This document shows, piece by piece, positions 52,103 through 61,766 of a stretch of DNA of 64,000 nt. The notes beneath the pieces are model-generated. The model made no database searches and was not told the origin of the DNA. It was given only the letters and a program-made list of their open reading frames with translations. This stretch comes from Mycolicibacterium alvei (GTDB lineage: Bacteria > Actinomycetota > Actinomycetes > Mycobacteriales > Mycobacteriaceae). The stretch lies in contig NZ_AP022565.1 in assembly GCF_010727325.1 (NCBI RefSeq), positions 2,480,001 through 2,544,000 of the forward strand, given 5' to 3'. Positions within the stretch are counted from its first letter, which is position 1. Every line of letters begins with the position of its first letter. The translations under genes and the position numbers were made by a program.

Positions 52103-52804
52103 ATGACGATGTATTACTTCGCTTTACTGATCAGCCAGGATGTGGAGCTGACACCTGAGCAGCGAGCCGAGGGCATGGCCGCGTTCCAGAAATTTCACGC
52201 CAAGGCCGCCTCGGCGATCCGGGCCGGCGACGCACTGGACAAAGACGCTGCCGCCTCCCGTATCACCGGAGGTCCGGACAACCCGGTAGTCACCGACGGC
52301 CCGTACGCCGAGGGCGCCGAGGTGGCTTGCGGCTACTACGTGTTCGAGGCCGACAATCTCGATGAGGCGCTGGCCCTGGCCCGCGACATCCCGGTCGCCG
52401 AGTTCGGCGCGGTCGAGGTGTGGCCGATGGTTCATTGGCAGGCACCCGAGCGGCCACTCGGCAACGATTGGCTGGCCCTGCTGCTGGAGCGGCCGGAGGA
52501 TGTCAACACGCCGGGCACCGACGAATGGAACCGGCAGGCGGGCCTGCACGTCGAACGCGCCAAGACCATCGGCGACCGGACGCTGGCCGGCGCGCCGTTG
52601 CATCCGCCGGCCACGGCGACCACGGTGCGCGTGCGCGACGGCAAGGTGGTGCTGACCGACGGCCCGTACGCCGAGGGCGCTGAGGTGGCCAACGGCTTCT
52701 ACGTGCTGCGGGCATCGGATCGCGACGAGGCGGTCAAGTTGGCGTCGATGATTCCGGCGTCGGCCATCGAGGTACGCCAGTTGGCCGGGATTTCAGGCCT
52801 GTAA
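52103..52804 (+). CDS. Tandem YCII/DGPF-domain protein
   Basis: A 233-residue protein with two YCII-related (DGPF) domains: residues about 1-115 and 120-233. Each carries the signature VTDGPYAEGAEVACGYYVFE or LTDGPYAEGAEVANGFYVLR. Such proteins are encoded next to ECF42-group sigma factors, exactly as here (6 bp to the next gene). The enzymatic activity is unknown. The two domains are linked by near-identical DNA at the signature. Confidence 0.9.
   Translation: MTMYYFALLISQDVELTPEQRAEGMAAFQKFHAKAASAIRAGDALDKDAAASRITGGPDNPVVTDGPYAEGAEVACGYYVFEADNLDEALALARDIPVAEFGAVEVWPMVHWQAPERPLGNDWLALLLERPEDVNTPGTDEWNRQAGLHVERAKTIGDRTLAGAPLHPPATATTVRVRDGKVVLTDGPYAEGAEVANGFYVLRASDRDEAVKLASMIPASAIEVRQLAGISGL
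52292..52326 (+). repeat. 35-bp direct repeat, copy 1 (DGPF signature)
   Basis: The DNA encoding TDGPYAEGAEVA is repeated at 52655-52689 with a single difference in 35 bp, within the same gene. The two copies are 363 bp apart and in frame. Confidence 0.9.
52655..52689 (+). repeat. 35-bp direct repeat, copy 2 (DGPF signature)
   Basis: The second copy of the DGPF signature DNA differs from the first at one third-codon position. Flanking codons differ much more, suggesting gene conversion or recent duplication limited to this patch. Confidence 0.9.
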
Positions 52805-52810
52805 TCGTCA

Positions 52811-53386
52811 ATGACCCAATTGGACGGCGTCTTTCGGCGCGAGTGGGGCCCGGTGGTGGCCACCATCGCCCGCTGGTCGGGTGATCTCACCGTGGCCGAG
52901 GACGCCGTCCAGGAGGCCTGCGCACAGGCGCTCCGGGTATGGCCGGCCGACGGTGTGCCCGCCAGTCCCGGTGCGTGGTTGACGACGGTGGCACGCAATC
53001 GGGCCCTGGACCGCCTGCGGCGTGAATCTTCCCGTCCCGGAAAGGAACTCGCAGCGGTGTACGAGCAGGTGAACGCATCCGAGGACGCCGAGCTGCACCC
53101 GGTGCGCGATGACGAGCTGCGGATGATGTTCACCTGCGCCCACCCCGCGCTCGACCGCAGCGCGCAGCTGGCCCTGACGCTGCGGCTGATCTCCGGTCTC
53201 ACCGTCACCGAGATCGCCCGTGCCGTACTGCAGTCCGAGGCCGCAGTAGGTCAGCGAATCACCCGTGCCAAGAACAAGATTCGTCAGGCCAATATCCCGT
53301 TGCGGGTTCCACCACCGGAGCTTCTGGCCGAACGCACACCGCACGTGCTCGGCTGCATCTATTCGGTGTTCACCGAGGGTTACTGG
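52811..53386 (+). pseudogene. ECF42-type sigma factor, N-terminal part, interrupted by IS
   Basis: 192 codons from ATG at 52811 to Trp192 (FTEGYW). It holds complete sigma-2 (about 10-75, SGDLTVAEDAVQEACAQALR) and sigma-4 (about 120-175, LRLISGLTVTEIARAVLQSE) regions. The reading frame then enters the insertion element and ends at 53533 after 48 foreign codons. Removing the element and one 10-bp duplication joins Trp to STGGPSAIRDEL, restoring a 413-residue ECF42-type protein. The upstream YCII/DGPF gene supports this group. Confidence 0.93.
53377..53386 (+). repeat. 10-bp target-site duplication, left copy
   Basis: gggttactgg immediately precedes the left end of the IS element and equals the sequence at 54890-54899 immediately after the right end. 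Confidence 0.95.
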
Positions 53387-53404
53387 CAATGCCGCGCAGT
53401 TAAG
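53387..53404. repeat. IS4-family left inverted repeat
   Basis: caatgccgcgcagttaag is the exact reverse complement of 54872-54889. Confidence 0.96.
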
Positions 53405-53419
53405 GTCCGCGCCCTGTTG

Positions 53420-54833
53420 TCAACCGTCGAGGATTTCGATGGTGATGGCGGTTGTGTAGTTGGTGCGGTCGATGGCGCCTTTAGCCCGGTGCTTGGAAAT
53501 GGCGCGTTTGACCACTCGGGGACTCGAGCGTGATCGCCGCGCTGGTAGCGGCTGGTTGAGGGCGGCGGCTCCGATGCAGCCGATCAGGTCGATGGTGGCG
53601 TCGGCGATCGTTGCGGCGGCGTGAATGACTTGGTCGCGGGCGGTGTTCAGGGCGACGGTGAGGCTCAGCCGGTCGGGGCCGATGTCGGGACGGGCCAGTG
53701 CGGTATCGGCCAGGGCGGTGCGCAGGGCCTGGTAGGTGATCAGCAGTGCGTAGACCTCTTGGGTGATGCCGGCGGGGGTACCCGCGCGCAGCACTCGTCC
53801 GCCCAGAATGGTCGATTTCAATTCCAGGTAGCTGGTTTCAATCTCCCACCGTTGATGGTAGAGCTCGACCAGTTCGTCTGCGGGATATTGCTTTTCGTCT
53901 AGCAGGGTGGTGACCAGGCGGTAGTGACCGTAGCGGGTCGCCCGCCGTCGAGCCGCACGCTGATGCGGGCGTCGATCACCCGCACGGTCACCGCGCCCAT
54001 CCGTGCCAGCCACGTCCGGTCCGCCAGCGTCTTGATCGGGGGCAGCACACGGGCGTCTTTGCAGCGGATCAGCAACTCGGCATGGGTCGAGGCGATCTTT
54101 TCCACGAGCTGTGACGGCGAAGTTGCGGTCAGCCAACAGCAGCATGTCTGGTTTCAGGCACCGCAGCAGCGTTGGTGCATAGGTGGTTTCGCCTACTCCG
54201 TAGGCGCCGAACACGGCATCGACGACGGTGCGGGTGCCACACGCCACGACCGTCAGCATGCGCAGCATCGGATACCGGACTCGGCGTCGGGGCGGCCGGT
54301 TTGGCGGCCGAACGCTGCGGCGTTGGCTGCACTGTTGGGCACGAACATCGAGGTGCCGTCGATCGCGCAGACCAACAGCCCATGCCAGCGCGTCGCGCCG
54401 ACAGCCGGGCCGCGTACCAGGGTGAACAATTCGCGCAGCGGGGCAACTCCGACACGTCGCAATGCTTGTGACAGTGCCGAAGAACCCGGTGCGGCCACGG
54501 TGACCGGATCCAGGCGGCGACCAGCCGCGCCCAGACCTGCTGGTATCCGATCTCGGCGAACAACGCCCCGGCCAGCAGCAGGTAGACCACGACCCGCGAG
54601 GGCAGCACCCGAACACGGCGCTGTACGCGGCCGGTGTTCTCCAAGGCGGCATCTACAAGATCGGCGGACACGATCCGGGTCAACTCGCCCAGATGGCCCG
54701 GCGCGAACCGGCCCTGACGACCCGGTGGCCCAGGACAGATGACAGACTGAACAGACAGCGGAACTCCCTGGTGAGATGGTGTCTTTGGACGGACAATCCA
54801 TCGATACCGGGAGTTCCGCTGTCCTACCGGCAT
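53420..54833 (-). pseudogene. IS4-family transposase, multiply frameshifted
   Basis: The family-like product is spread over several frames: N-terminal part GRFAPGHLGELTRIVSADLV and SRVVVYLLLAGALFAEIGYQ (to about 54515); then LDPVTVAAPGSSALSQALRR to IDGTSMFVPNSAANAAAF (to about 54270); then VVACGTRTVVDAVFGAYGVG and PDMLLLADRNFAVT (to about 54112); then EKIASTHAELLIRCKDARVL (to about 53945); then RYGHYRLVTTLLDEKQYPAD through the YREK motif to the end at 53420. At least four single-base frame changes are needed, so it is not translatable as one protein. The N-terminal limit is approximate. Confidence 0.88.
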
Positions 54834-54871
54834 CCCACACGGCGTGTCACAATTGCCACACCAGTCACACG

Positions 54872-54889
54872 CTTAACTGCGCGGCATTG
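54872..54889. repeat. IS4-family right inverted repeat
   Basis: cttaactgcgcggcattg is the exact reverse complement of 53387-53404. Confidence 0.96.
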
Positions 54890-54899
54890 GGGTTACTGG
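54890..54899 (+). repeat. 10-bp target-site duplication, right copy
   Basis: gggttactgg immediately follows the right end of the IS element and equals the left flank at 53377-53386. Confidence 0.95.
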
Positions 54900-55565
54900 T
54901 CGACGGGCGGGCCCTCGGCCATCCGTGACGAGCTGTGCGACGAGGGTGTCCGACTCGCAGGTGAACTGTGCTCGCTGATGCCCGGTAACCGGGACGCGCA
55001 CGCACTCTCCGCCCTTGTCCTGCTGCATGATTCACGCCGCCGGACGCGGGTCGACGAGAGCGGGGCATTGATACCGCTGGACGAGCAGGACCGTAGCCAT
55101 TGGGACCGTGGCCGTATCGCGCGGGGGCTGGAGCAGTTGCGATTGGCCGACGGCGCACCGGGCACATATCTCCCGCAGGCGGTGATCGCGGCACTGCATG
55201 CGACCGCGCCCACCTGGCGGCGCACCGACTGGGGCACCATCTGCCTGGCCTACGACCAGTTGGCGGCGCTGACGGACTCGCCGGTCGTGCGCGCCAATCG
55301 TGCACTCGCCGTTGGCTTTCGCGATGGATTCCCGGCCGGGCTGGCCGCGCTGGACGAGGTGGCCGACGATCCGCGACTGGCCCGGACGAATGCGGTGGCG
55401 CCGATCCGCGCAGACCTGCTGCGCCGGGCCGGCCGACTGCGCGAGGCCCGGCGCTGGTACCGCATCGCGCTCGAGGGCGAAGTGGCAGGGTCTGAGCCGG
55501 CGCGGGCGTTCCTACGCCGCCGTCTCGTCGAGTGCACCCTGGAAACGCCGAATGGCCAGTTATGA
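54900..55565 (+). pseudogene. ECF42-type sigma factor, C-terminal part, severed by IS
   Basis: 221 codons beginning STGGPSAIRDELCDEGVRLA, the continuation of the sigma factor. It is the TPR-like helical extension of ECF42-type sigma factors, with paired helices such as GNRDAHALSALVLLHDSRRR, IARGLEQLRLADGAPGTYLP and REARRWYRIALEGEVAGSEP. It has no start of its own near the element end. It ends ETPNGQL, with the stop lying inside the palindromic element at 55553. Confidence 0.92.
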
Positions 55566-55601
55566 CACGCGATTCAGAGAATCTTGTGCCGTAACTGGCC
55601 A
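55553..55601. repeat. Palindromic element, copy 2
   Basis: Two 23-bp arms (55553-55575 and 55579-55601) around a 3-nt loop match at 19 of 23 positions, beginning tggccagtta and ending taactggcca. The left arm contains the sigma-gene stop. An 18-bp piece, tggccagttatgacacgc, also occurs inverted at 27540. It may double as a terminator between convergent genes. Confidence 0.75.
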
Positions 55602-55648
55602 CTCGACAAACGGATTACGCCGCTGCGCCGATGGTCGGCTCCGCTGCG

Positions 55649-56356
55649 CTACGCCTCGGTGAAGTTCCGGGTCACCGACGGGTCAACCGGGATACCCGGG
55701 CCCGTGGTGGTGGAGACGGTCACCTTCTTGAGGTAACGACCCTTCGAGGACGACGGCTTGGCACGCAGCACCTCGTCGAGGGCGGCGCCGTAGTTCTCGG
55801 CCAGCTTGGCCTCGTCGAAGGACGCCTTGCCGATCACGAAGTGCAGGTTGGCCTGCTTGTCGACGCGGAAGTTGATCTTGCCGCCCTTGATGTCGGCCAC
55901 AGCCTTGGTGACATCGGGGGTGACGGTGCCGGTCTTGGGGTTCGGCATCAGACCGCGCGGGCCCAGCACGCGGGCGATCCGACCGACCTTGGCCATCTGA
56001 TCCGGGGTGGCGATCGCGGCGTCGAAGTCCAGGAAACCACCCTGGATCTTCTCGATCAGATCGTCGCTGCCGACGACGTCGGCGCCGGCGGCCAGTGCCT
56101 GCTCTGCCTTCTCACCGACGGCGAACACGGCGACGCGGGCGGTCTTACCGGTGCCGTGCGGCAGGTTGACGGTGCCGCGGACCATCTGGTCAGCCTTGCG
56201 GGGGTCGACGCCGAGGCGGATGGCTACCTCGACGGTGGCGTCCTGCTTCTTGGAGGAAGTCTCCTTGGCCAGCTTCGCGGCCTCAAGCGGGGTGTAGAAC
56301 TTGTCCCGGTCGATCTTCTCCGCGGCTTCGCGGTATGCCTTGCTGTTCTTGCTCAT
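55649..56356 (-). CDS. rplA: 50S ribosomal protein L1
   Basis: A 235-residue L1 stalk protein ([20 protein letters not shown]). [20 protein letters not shown] and [13 protein letters not shown] are diagnostic. It follows rplK by 99 bp. Convergent with the sigma-gene remnant; the palindromic element between them may end both transcripts. Confidence 0.99.
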   Translation of the reverse strand: MSKNSKAYREAAEKIDRDKFYTPLEAAKLAKETSSKKQDATVEVAIRLGVDPRKADQMVRGTVNLPHGTGKTARVAVFAVGEKAEQALAAGADVVGSDDLIEKIQGGFLDFDAAIATPDQMAKVGRIARVLGPRGLMPNPKTGTVTPDVTKAVADIKGGKINFRVDKQANLHFVIGKASFDEAKLAENYGAALDEVLRAKPSSSKGRYLKKVTVSTTTGPGIPVDPSVTRNFTEA

Positions 56357-56455
56357 TGAATCTCCAATTCAGAGTCTGTGGTTGGCGGGCCGAAGCGGGC
56401 CCTCCCACGTATTGCTACGGATACTCGACCCTTGTTGTCGGGTCGATCCGCTTCG

Positions 56456-56884
56456 CTACTCGACCGTGATGCCCATGGAACGGGCGGTGCCGGCGATGAT
56501 CTTCGACGCAGCGTCGATGTCGTTGGCGTTGAGATCGGCCTTCTTGGTCTCAGCGATCTCGCGCACCTGATCCCAGGTCACCTTGGCGACCTTGGTCTTG
56601 TGCGGCTCGCCCGAACCCTTGGGCACACCTGCGGCCTTGAGCAGCAGCTTGGCGGCGGGCGGGGTCTTCAGCGCGAATGTGAAGCTGCGGTCCTCGTAGA
56701 CAGTGATCTCCACGGGGATGACGTTCCCGCGCTGCGACTCGGTCGCGGCGTTGTACGCCTTGCAGAACTCCATGATGTTGACGCCGTGCTGGCCAAGTGC
56801 AGGACCGACCGGCGGGGCGGGGTTGGCCTGCCCGGCCTGGATCTGCAGCTTGATGAGCCCGGCGACCTTTTTCTTCGGGGCCAT
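56456..56884 (-). CDS. rplK: 50S ribosomal protein L11
   Basis: A 142-residue GTPase-centre protein ([20 protein letters not shown]). [20 protein letters not shown] and VGKV-type C-terminal repeats are present ([18 protein letters not shown]). It binds the thiostrepton loop of 23S rRNA. Located 69 bp after nusG. Confidence 0.99.
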   Translation of the reverse strand: MAPKKKVAGLIKLQIQAGQANPAPPVGPALGQHGVNIMEFCKAYNAATESQRGNVIPVEITVYEDRSFTFALKTPPAAKLLLKAAGVPKGSGEPHKTKVAKVTWDQVREIAETKKADLNANDIDAASKIIAGTARSMGITVE

Positions 56885-56953
56885 GCTTCTGGTGTTCCTT
56901 TACTTGCTCATCCAAGGGCGTGAAACGCCCGTTGTTTCTAGCCGCTGTGGCGA

Positions 56954-57781
<828 letters not shown>

Positions 57782-57793
57782 TCAAATTCCAGA

Positions 57794-58255
57794 TCAGGTG
57801 CCGAAGACCAGCGACACCAGTCGCGCCAGTCCCAGGTCGGCGCCGGAGATCAGCGCGACCATGAACACCAGGAAGGCCAGCACCACGGTGGTGTAGCTGA
57901 CCATCTGCTTGCGGTTCGGCCAGATCACCTTGCGGAGTTCTGCTACGACCTGCTGCAGATAGTTGACGACGAACATGATCGGGTTGCGCGACGGGCCGGT
58001 GTTCTTGGCCTTCGCCTTCTTCTTGGCCTTCTTCGGCGTGCCGGCGTCGGCCTTGGCATCGTCACTCGACGCGTCACCGTCGGCTACGTCGCTGTCGACG
58101 TCACCAGCGACGCGACGGGTCCGCTTGCCGGTCGGGCGCAGCGGCCCGGTTGCCACCGCGGTCTGACCGCGGGTGCTGTCAATTGCCCCGGCGTCGGTGC
58201 CAGCGTCGATTCCGGTGTCGTCTGCGGAGCCGGCACCTTCACGCTCGTCGCTCAC
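57794..58255 (-). CDS. secE: Preprotein translocase subunit SecE
   Basis: A 153-residue protein, GTG start. A hydrophilic N-terminal extension of about 85 residues, ending in [13 protein letters not shown], leads to the conserved amphipathic helix [20 protein letters not shown] and one transmembrane helix [20 protein letters not shown]. It clamps SecY in the translocon. It is followed by nusG 27 bp downstream. Confidence 0.96.
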   Translation of the reverse strand: MSDEREGAGSADDTGIDAGTDAGAIDSTRGQTAVATGPLRPTGKRTRRVAGDVDSDVADGDASSDDAKADAGTPKKAKKKAKAKNTGPSRNPIMFVVNYLQQVVAELRKVIWPNRKQMVSYTTVVLAFLVFMVALISGADLGLARLVSLVFGT

Positions 58256-58337
58256 CGCGTGCTCCGTTCATGTCTAGCGGACTGGTTTGTTGCGGTCACC
58301 TTCCAGTGTCCACATGTTGTCGAGTATTCAGTTTGAG

Positions 58338-58410
<73 letters not shown>

Positions 58411-58582
58411 CTGTCGGTGACATACTGGCGCTTTCGCCACCGTACTGCGCCGAGCTTTACACAATTCGCGCGCGGCCCGTTCATGGTCAAGCCGACGGAC
58501 AGCGCGCTGAAATGGGAAAAACCCCGAGTGCCGAGTGTACCCGGCGTGGGCGCCAGAAACTAATCGCACCCAGTGCCGACGG

Positions 58583-59092
58583 CTACTCCCCGGCAGCCTT
58601 CCGCATGACCTTGCCGGTTTCCGGATCCCACTTGACCTGGATGGAATCGTCGGCGTCGTGGCCCATCATGGTGGTGATGGCTTCGAGGACCACCTCACCG
58701 TCGTCACCGGTACAGATGTTGTGGGTGACGACGATGTCCGCGCCGAAGCGCTCGTCGACGGAGGTGACCTGCATGACGGCGTGCAGCTGATCGCCGGCCT
58801 TGAGCGGCTTGCGGTAGACGAACTTCTGGTCCACCTGGACGATCTGTTTGGTTTCCATGCCGATGTCGACGTTCTGGAAGAAGTGCTCCTGCACCAGCAG
58901 CGCCAGGGTGGAGGCGAAGGTCAGCGGAGCGACCAGCGCATCGTGACCGAGCTCGGCCGCGGCCTCCTCGTCGTGGCTGGCCGGGTCTGTGGCCTTGACG
59001 GCCTTGGCGTACTGACGGATCTGCTCTCGACCGATCAGGAAGGGGTACGGATATTTCCAAACCATCCCCATGATGTTGGCCTTGAGTGCCAT
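58583..59092 (-). CDS. hadC: 3-hydroxyacyl-ACP dehydratase subunit HadC
   Basis: A 169-residue hotdog-fold subunit (MALKANIMGMVWKYPYPFLI) that pairs with HadB for late steps of mycolate chain elongation in FAS-II. AVKATDPASHDEEAAAELGH, LVAPLTFASTLALLVQEHFF and VDQKFVYRKPLKAGDQLHAV are homologous to HadA. It lies 14 bp after hadB. Confidence 0.97.
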   Translation of the reverse strand: MALKANIMGMVWKYPYPFLIGREQIRQYAKAVKATDPASHDEEAAAELGHDALVAPLTFASTLALLVQEHFFQNVDIGMETKQIVQVDQKFVYRKPLKAGDQLHAVMQVTSVDERFGADIVVTHNICTGDDGEVVLEAITTMMGHDADDSIQVKWDPETGKVMRKAAGE

Positions 59093-59106
59093 GACCCAGA
59101 ACTCCC

Positions 59107-59535
59107 TTACGCCAGTTTTGCGGTCGCTGTGGCCCGCCCGAAGATCTTCTTTCCGCCTGCGGTGGCCGAGATGGCGACGGTGACGAGGTTCTGCTCGGGA
59201 TCCACGGACTTGACCCGTCCGTTGAAGACGATTTCGGCGCCCACTCCGTCGTTGGGGACCGGCACCACCGCGGTGAAGCGGACGTTGTACTCGGTGACCG
59301 CGGCCGGGTCGCCGACCCAGGCGGTGACGTAGCCGCCGCCGAGGCCCATGGTCAGCATGCCGTGGGCGATCGCGGTGTCGAGGCCGACCTGCTTGGCGAT
59401 CTCGTCGTCCCAGTGGATGGGGTTGAGGTCGCCGGAGACGCCGGCGTAGTTGACCAGATCTCCACGGGTCAGCGGGATCACCCGCTCCGGAAGCGTGTCA
59501 CCGACCTTTACCGAACTGAACTCGCGCAGCGCCAT
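59107..59535 (-). CDS. hadB: 3-hydroxyacyl-ACP dehydratase catalytic subunit HadB
   Basis: A 142-residue hotdog protein with the hydratase-2 motif YAGVSGDLNPIHWDDEIAKQ, supplying the catalytic Asp and His, and AIAHGMLTMGLGGGYVTAWV. It forms heterodimers with HadA and HadC in mycolic-acid FAS-II. Its ATG shares a base with the hadA stop (TGATG). Confidence 0.98.
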   Translation of the reverse strand: MALREFSSVKVGDTLPERVIPLTRGDLVNYAGVSGDLNPIHWDDEIAKQVGLDTAIAHGMLTMGLGGGYVTAWVGDPAAVTEYNVRFTAVVPVPNDGVGAEIVFNGRVKSVDPEQNLVTVAISATAGGKKIFGRATATAKLA

Positions 59536-59999
59536 CAGTTAAAACCCTCTTCTCCGTCGCCCGCACGCCCGGCCAGGGTCGTGTAGGCCTCCTGGACCAC
59601 GTCACCTTTGTCGTCGGTGATGATGTTCTTGGTCACGATGATGTCGGTGCCGTGCGCCTTGCGCACGGAGTGGACGTACACGTCGCAGTAGAGCTTGTCA
59701 CCGGCTTTGACCGGCTTGAAGAACTTGAGCTCCTGATCGACCTGGACGATCTGTGCGTCCTGGATGCCGATGTTTGCCCACTCGAAGAACGCCCACTGCG
59801 CCTGGTACCCGAAGATGCAGATAAAGGTGAGCGGCGCCGGCAGCGAATCGTGGCCGAGCTCGGCGGCTGCAGCCTCGTCGTGGTAGAACGCATCGTCGTT
59901 CTTGACCGCGATCGCATGCTCGCGAATCTTCTCGCGTCCGACCTCATAATGCTCAGGATGCCGGTAGTGCATCCCGACGATGTTCGACGATAGAGCCAC
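59535..59999 (-). CDS. hadA: 3-hydroxyacyl-ACP dehydratase subunit HadA
   Basis: A 154-residue substrate-binding hotdog subunit, GTG start (MALSSNIVGMHYRHPEHYEV). The cysteine associated with thiacetazone and isoxyl activation in HadA is present, in PLTFICIFGYQAQWAFFEWA. It partners HadB in FAS-II dehydration. First of hadABC; 10 bp after rpmG. Confidence 0.98.
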   Translation of the reverse strand: MALSSNIVGMHYRHPEHYEVGREKIREHAIAVKNDDAFYHDEAAAAELGHDSLPAPLTFICIFGYQAQWAFFEWANIGIQDAQIVQVDQELKFFKPVKAGDKLYCDVYVHSVRKAHGTDIIVTKNIITDDKGDVVQEAYTTLAGRAGDGEEGFN

Positions 60000-60009
60000 G
60001 AGCGTTGGG

Positions 60010-60177
60010 CTATCGCGACTCTTTGTGCGGCTGGTGGGTGCCGCAATTGGGGCAGAACTTCTTGATCTCGAGCCGGTCGGGATCGTTGCGGCGGTTCTTC
60101 TTGGTGATGTAGTTGCGGTGCTTGCACACCTCGCACGCCAAAGTGATCTTCGGCCGTACGTCGGTACTCGACGCCAC
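60010..60177 (-). CDS. rpmG: 50S ribosomal protein L33
   Basis: A 55-residue protein from GTG at 60177 ([20 protein letters not shown]) with zinc-ribbon CxxC pairs in CEVC and CPNC, so it is the zinc-binding (C+) form. It precedes hadA by 10 bp, probably on one transcript with hadABC. Too short for many gene callers. Confidence 0.96.
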
Positions 60178-60223
60178 GTCAGTTCTCCCTGCTCAAAATC
60201 ACGCTCTGCTGTTGATGTTCCTG

Positions 60224-60297
60224 TAGCGGTGGGGGGACTCGATCCCCCGACCTCACGATTATGAGTCGTGCGCTCTAACCAGCTGAGCTACACCGCC
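60224..60297 (-). tRNA. tRNA-Met (CAU anticodon, elongator type)
   Basis: A 74-nt cloverleaf on the minus strand, acceptor ggcggtg with anticodon loop ctCATaa and variable region ggtcg. The first acceptor pair is G-U, as expected for elongator tRNA-Met. The CCA end is not encoded. Confidence 0.95.
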
Positions 60298-60336
60298 CCG
60301 ATGATGCGAGTCGGCGCACCGCCTGCTCGTCCACCG

Positions 60337-60409
60337 AGCCCCCTAACGGAATCGAACCGTTGACCTTTTCCTTACCATGGAAACGCTCTACCGACTGAGC
60401 TAAGGGGGC
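60337..60409 (-). tRNA. tRNA-Thr (GGU anticodon)
   Basis: A 73-nt cloverleaf on the minus strand, acceptor gccccct/agggggc and anticodon loop ctccatGGTaag-like, anticodon GGT. The CCA end is not encoded. It precedes tRNA-Met in the direction of transcription. Confidence 0.96.
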
Positions 60410-60463
60410 CTACCAACTTCAGGCCCTGCGACTTGCTGGGTGCGGGGCCTTAAAGAGGGTACA

Positions 60464-60515
60464 ACCTCCCCGGCAGCCGCACCAAACCGCAGGTCAGCGC
60501 GGCCGCCGGGGAGGT
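60464..60515 (-). terminator. Probable terminator after hmp
   Basis: An 11-bp stem, acctccccggc (60464-60474) and gccggggaggt (60505-60515), encloses a 30-nt loop, starting 15 bp past the hmp stop. A second hairpin, aggccctg/cggggcct (60421-60450), lies between it and the tRNA-Thr gene. Confidence 0.65.
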
Positions 60516-60530
60516 GTTTTGCCTGGTCGG

Positions 60531-61766
60531 CTAGTCCAGGAGCCAATCGTTGGGTGCGAACAGCTCGCAGTGCACCCGCTCGTGGGCGATTCCGCGGTCA
60601 CTCAGCTGGGTGCGGACCGCCTCGACGAAACCGGCCCCACCGCACAGGTAGTACGCGGCGTCGGCGGGCAGTTCGAGCCCGTCGAGCTTGAGCAGTCCGG
60701 CGTGCACGCCGGGGGCACCGCCGGTGACACCGTCCTCGTACCAGAGCTCGAGGCTCGCGTTGGGCAGCGCGTCGATCAACTCGTGCTGACGCTCCCGCAG
60801 CGGCTGGCCGCTGTCACTGCGGTCGGCATGCAGAACCTGTACGCGGGTGTCGGGCGCCTCGGCGGCCACGAACTCCAGGATGCCGACCATCGGGGTGATC
60901 CCGATGCCCGCGGACACCAGGACCAGGGGGCCGTCGGGCCGACCGCCGGTGTAGAGGTCTCCGAACGGCAGCGTGACGTCGAGCAGGTCGCCGATGCACA
61001 GGTTGGCCCGGATCCAGGACGAGACCTCGCCGGCGGGCTGGTCCGCGACAGCGTCGACGGGCTTGACCGCAAACGTCAGGTCGGTGGACCCGGGTGCGCC
61101 GACCAGGCTGTACTGGCGTAGCTGGCGGGCACCGTCGGGCAGCGTCACTCCGACGGAGACGTACTGTCCGGCGGCGAAGTTGACGGGCTCGGTGGCGCGC
61201 ACGGTGACCAGCACCGCACCGGACGGATCGTCGACGCGGGAGACGACGCGCAGCCGCCGGAAGACGTCACCGGGTTCCACCCCGGCGCCGGCGTAGAGGT
61301 CGCGCTCGAGCGCGATCAGGGTGTCGGCCATGATCCAGTAGACCCGGTCCCAGGCCTCGGCTACGTCGGCTGTCACGGTGTCGGCGCCCAGCACCTCGAC
61401 GATCGCGGCGAACAGGTTGTCGTGCACGATCGGGTACTGGTCGGCGGTGATGCCCAGCGAGGCGTGCTTGTGACCGATGCGCGCCAGCAGCGCCGACGGG
61501 TGCGGCAGGTCGGGGTTGACCAGGTGGGTGGCGAACGTGGCGATCGACGCCGCCAGTGCGCGCTGCTGGGCCCCCTGAGCCTGGTTGCCGCGGTTGAACA
61601 GGTTGCGCAGCAGCTCGGGGTGGTTGGCAAACAGCCGACGGTAGAACTCCGAGGTGATCTCGTCGATGTGCGCGCCGATGAGAGGCAGTGTCGCGGAGAC
61701 GATTTCGGCGTGCTTGGGCTCCAGTTCGTCGCGTACCGCAGACGGCTCGGGGCTGATGACGGTCAT
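60531..61766 (-). CDS. hmp: Flavohaemoglobin (nitric oxide dioxygenase)
   Basis: A 411-residue protein with an N-terminal globin (about 1-150; FYRRLFANHPELLRNLFNRG, proximal-His region LARIGHKHASLGITADQYPI). A ferredoxin-reductase module follows: FAD motif ARQLRQYSLVG and NAD-binding LVLVSAGIGITPMVGILEFV, with CGGAGFVEAVRTQL near the C-terminus. It converts NO to nitrate. The ATG overlaps the nsrR stop (ATGA), so NsrR and Hmp are made together. Confidence 0.95.
   Translation of the reverse strand: MTVISPEPSAVRDELEPKHAEIVSATLPLIGAHIDEITSEFYRRLFANHPELLRNLFNRGNQAQGAQQRALAASIATFATHLVNPDLPHPSALLARIGHKHASLGITADQYPIVHDNLFAAIVEVLGADTVTADVAEAWDRVYWIMADTLIALERDLYAGAGVEPGDVFRRLRVVSRVDDPSGAVLVTVRATEPVNFAAGQYVSVGVTLPDGARQLRQYSLVGAPGSTDLTFAVKPVDAVADQPAGEVSSWIRANLCIGDLLDVTLPFGDLYTGGRPDGPLVLVSAGIGITPMVGILEFVAAEAPDTRVQVLHADRSDSGQPLRERQHELIDALPNASLELWYEDGVTGGAPGVHAGLLKLDGLELPADAAYYLCGGAGFVEAVRTQLSDRGIAHERVHCELFAPNDWLLD

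Larger units (their letters stand above)
53387..54889 (-). mobile_element. IS4-family insertion sequence (1503 bp)
   Basis: It is bounded by perfect 18-bp terminal inverted repeats, caatgccgcgcagttaag at the left and cttaactgcgcggcattg at the right. A perfect 10-bp target duplication gggttactgg lies outside both ends (53377-53386 and 54890-54899), a size typical of the IS4 family. The transposase on the minus strand has the IS4-type Y-x2-R-x3-E-x6-K pattern in YHQRWEIETSYLELK. It interrupts the ECF42-type sigma gene. The transposase reading frame is broken several times (see its entry). Confidence 0.96.

Noticed and set aside
53424..53533. The plus-strand continuation of the sigma gene into the IS element as a genuine C-terminus.
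   Set aside because: The last 48 codons lie inside the insertion element and have no sigma similarity, while the true C-terminus is found intact after the element.
60224..60297. Doubt over tRNA-Met because of the G-U acceptor pair.
   Set aside because: The anticodon loop, arms and position match elongator tRNA-Met, in which a terminal G-U pair is tolerated.
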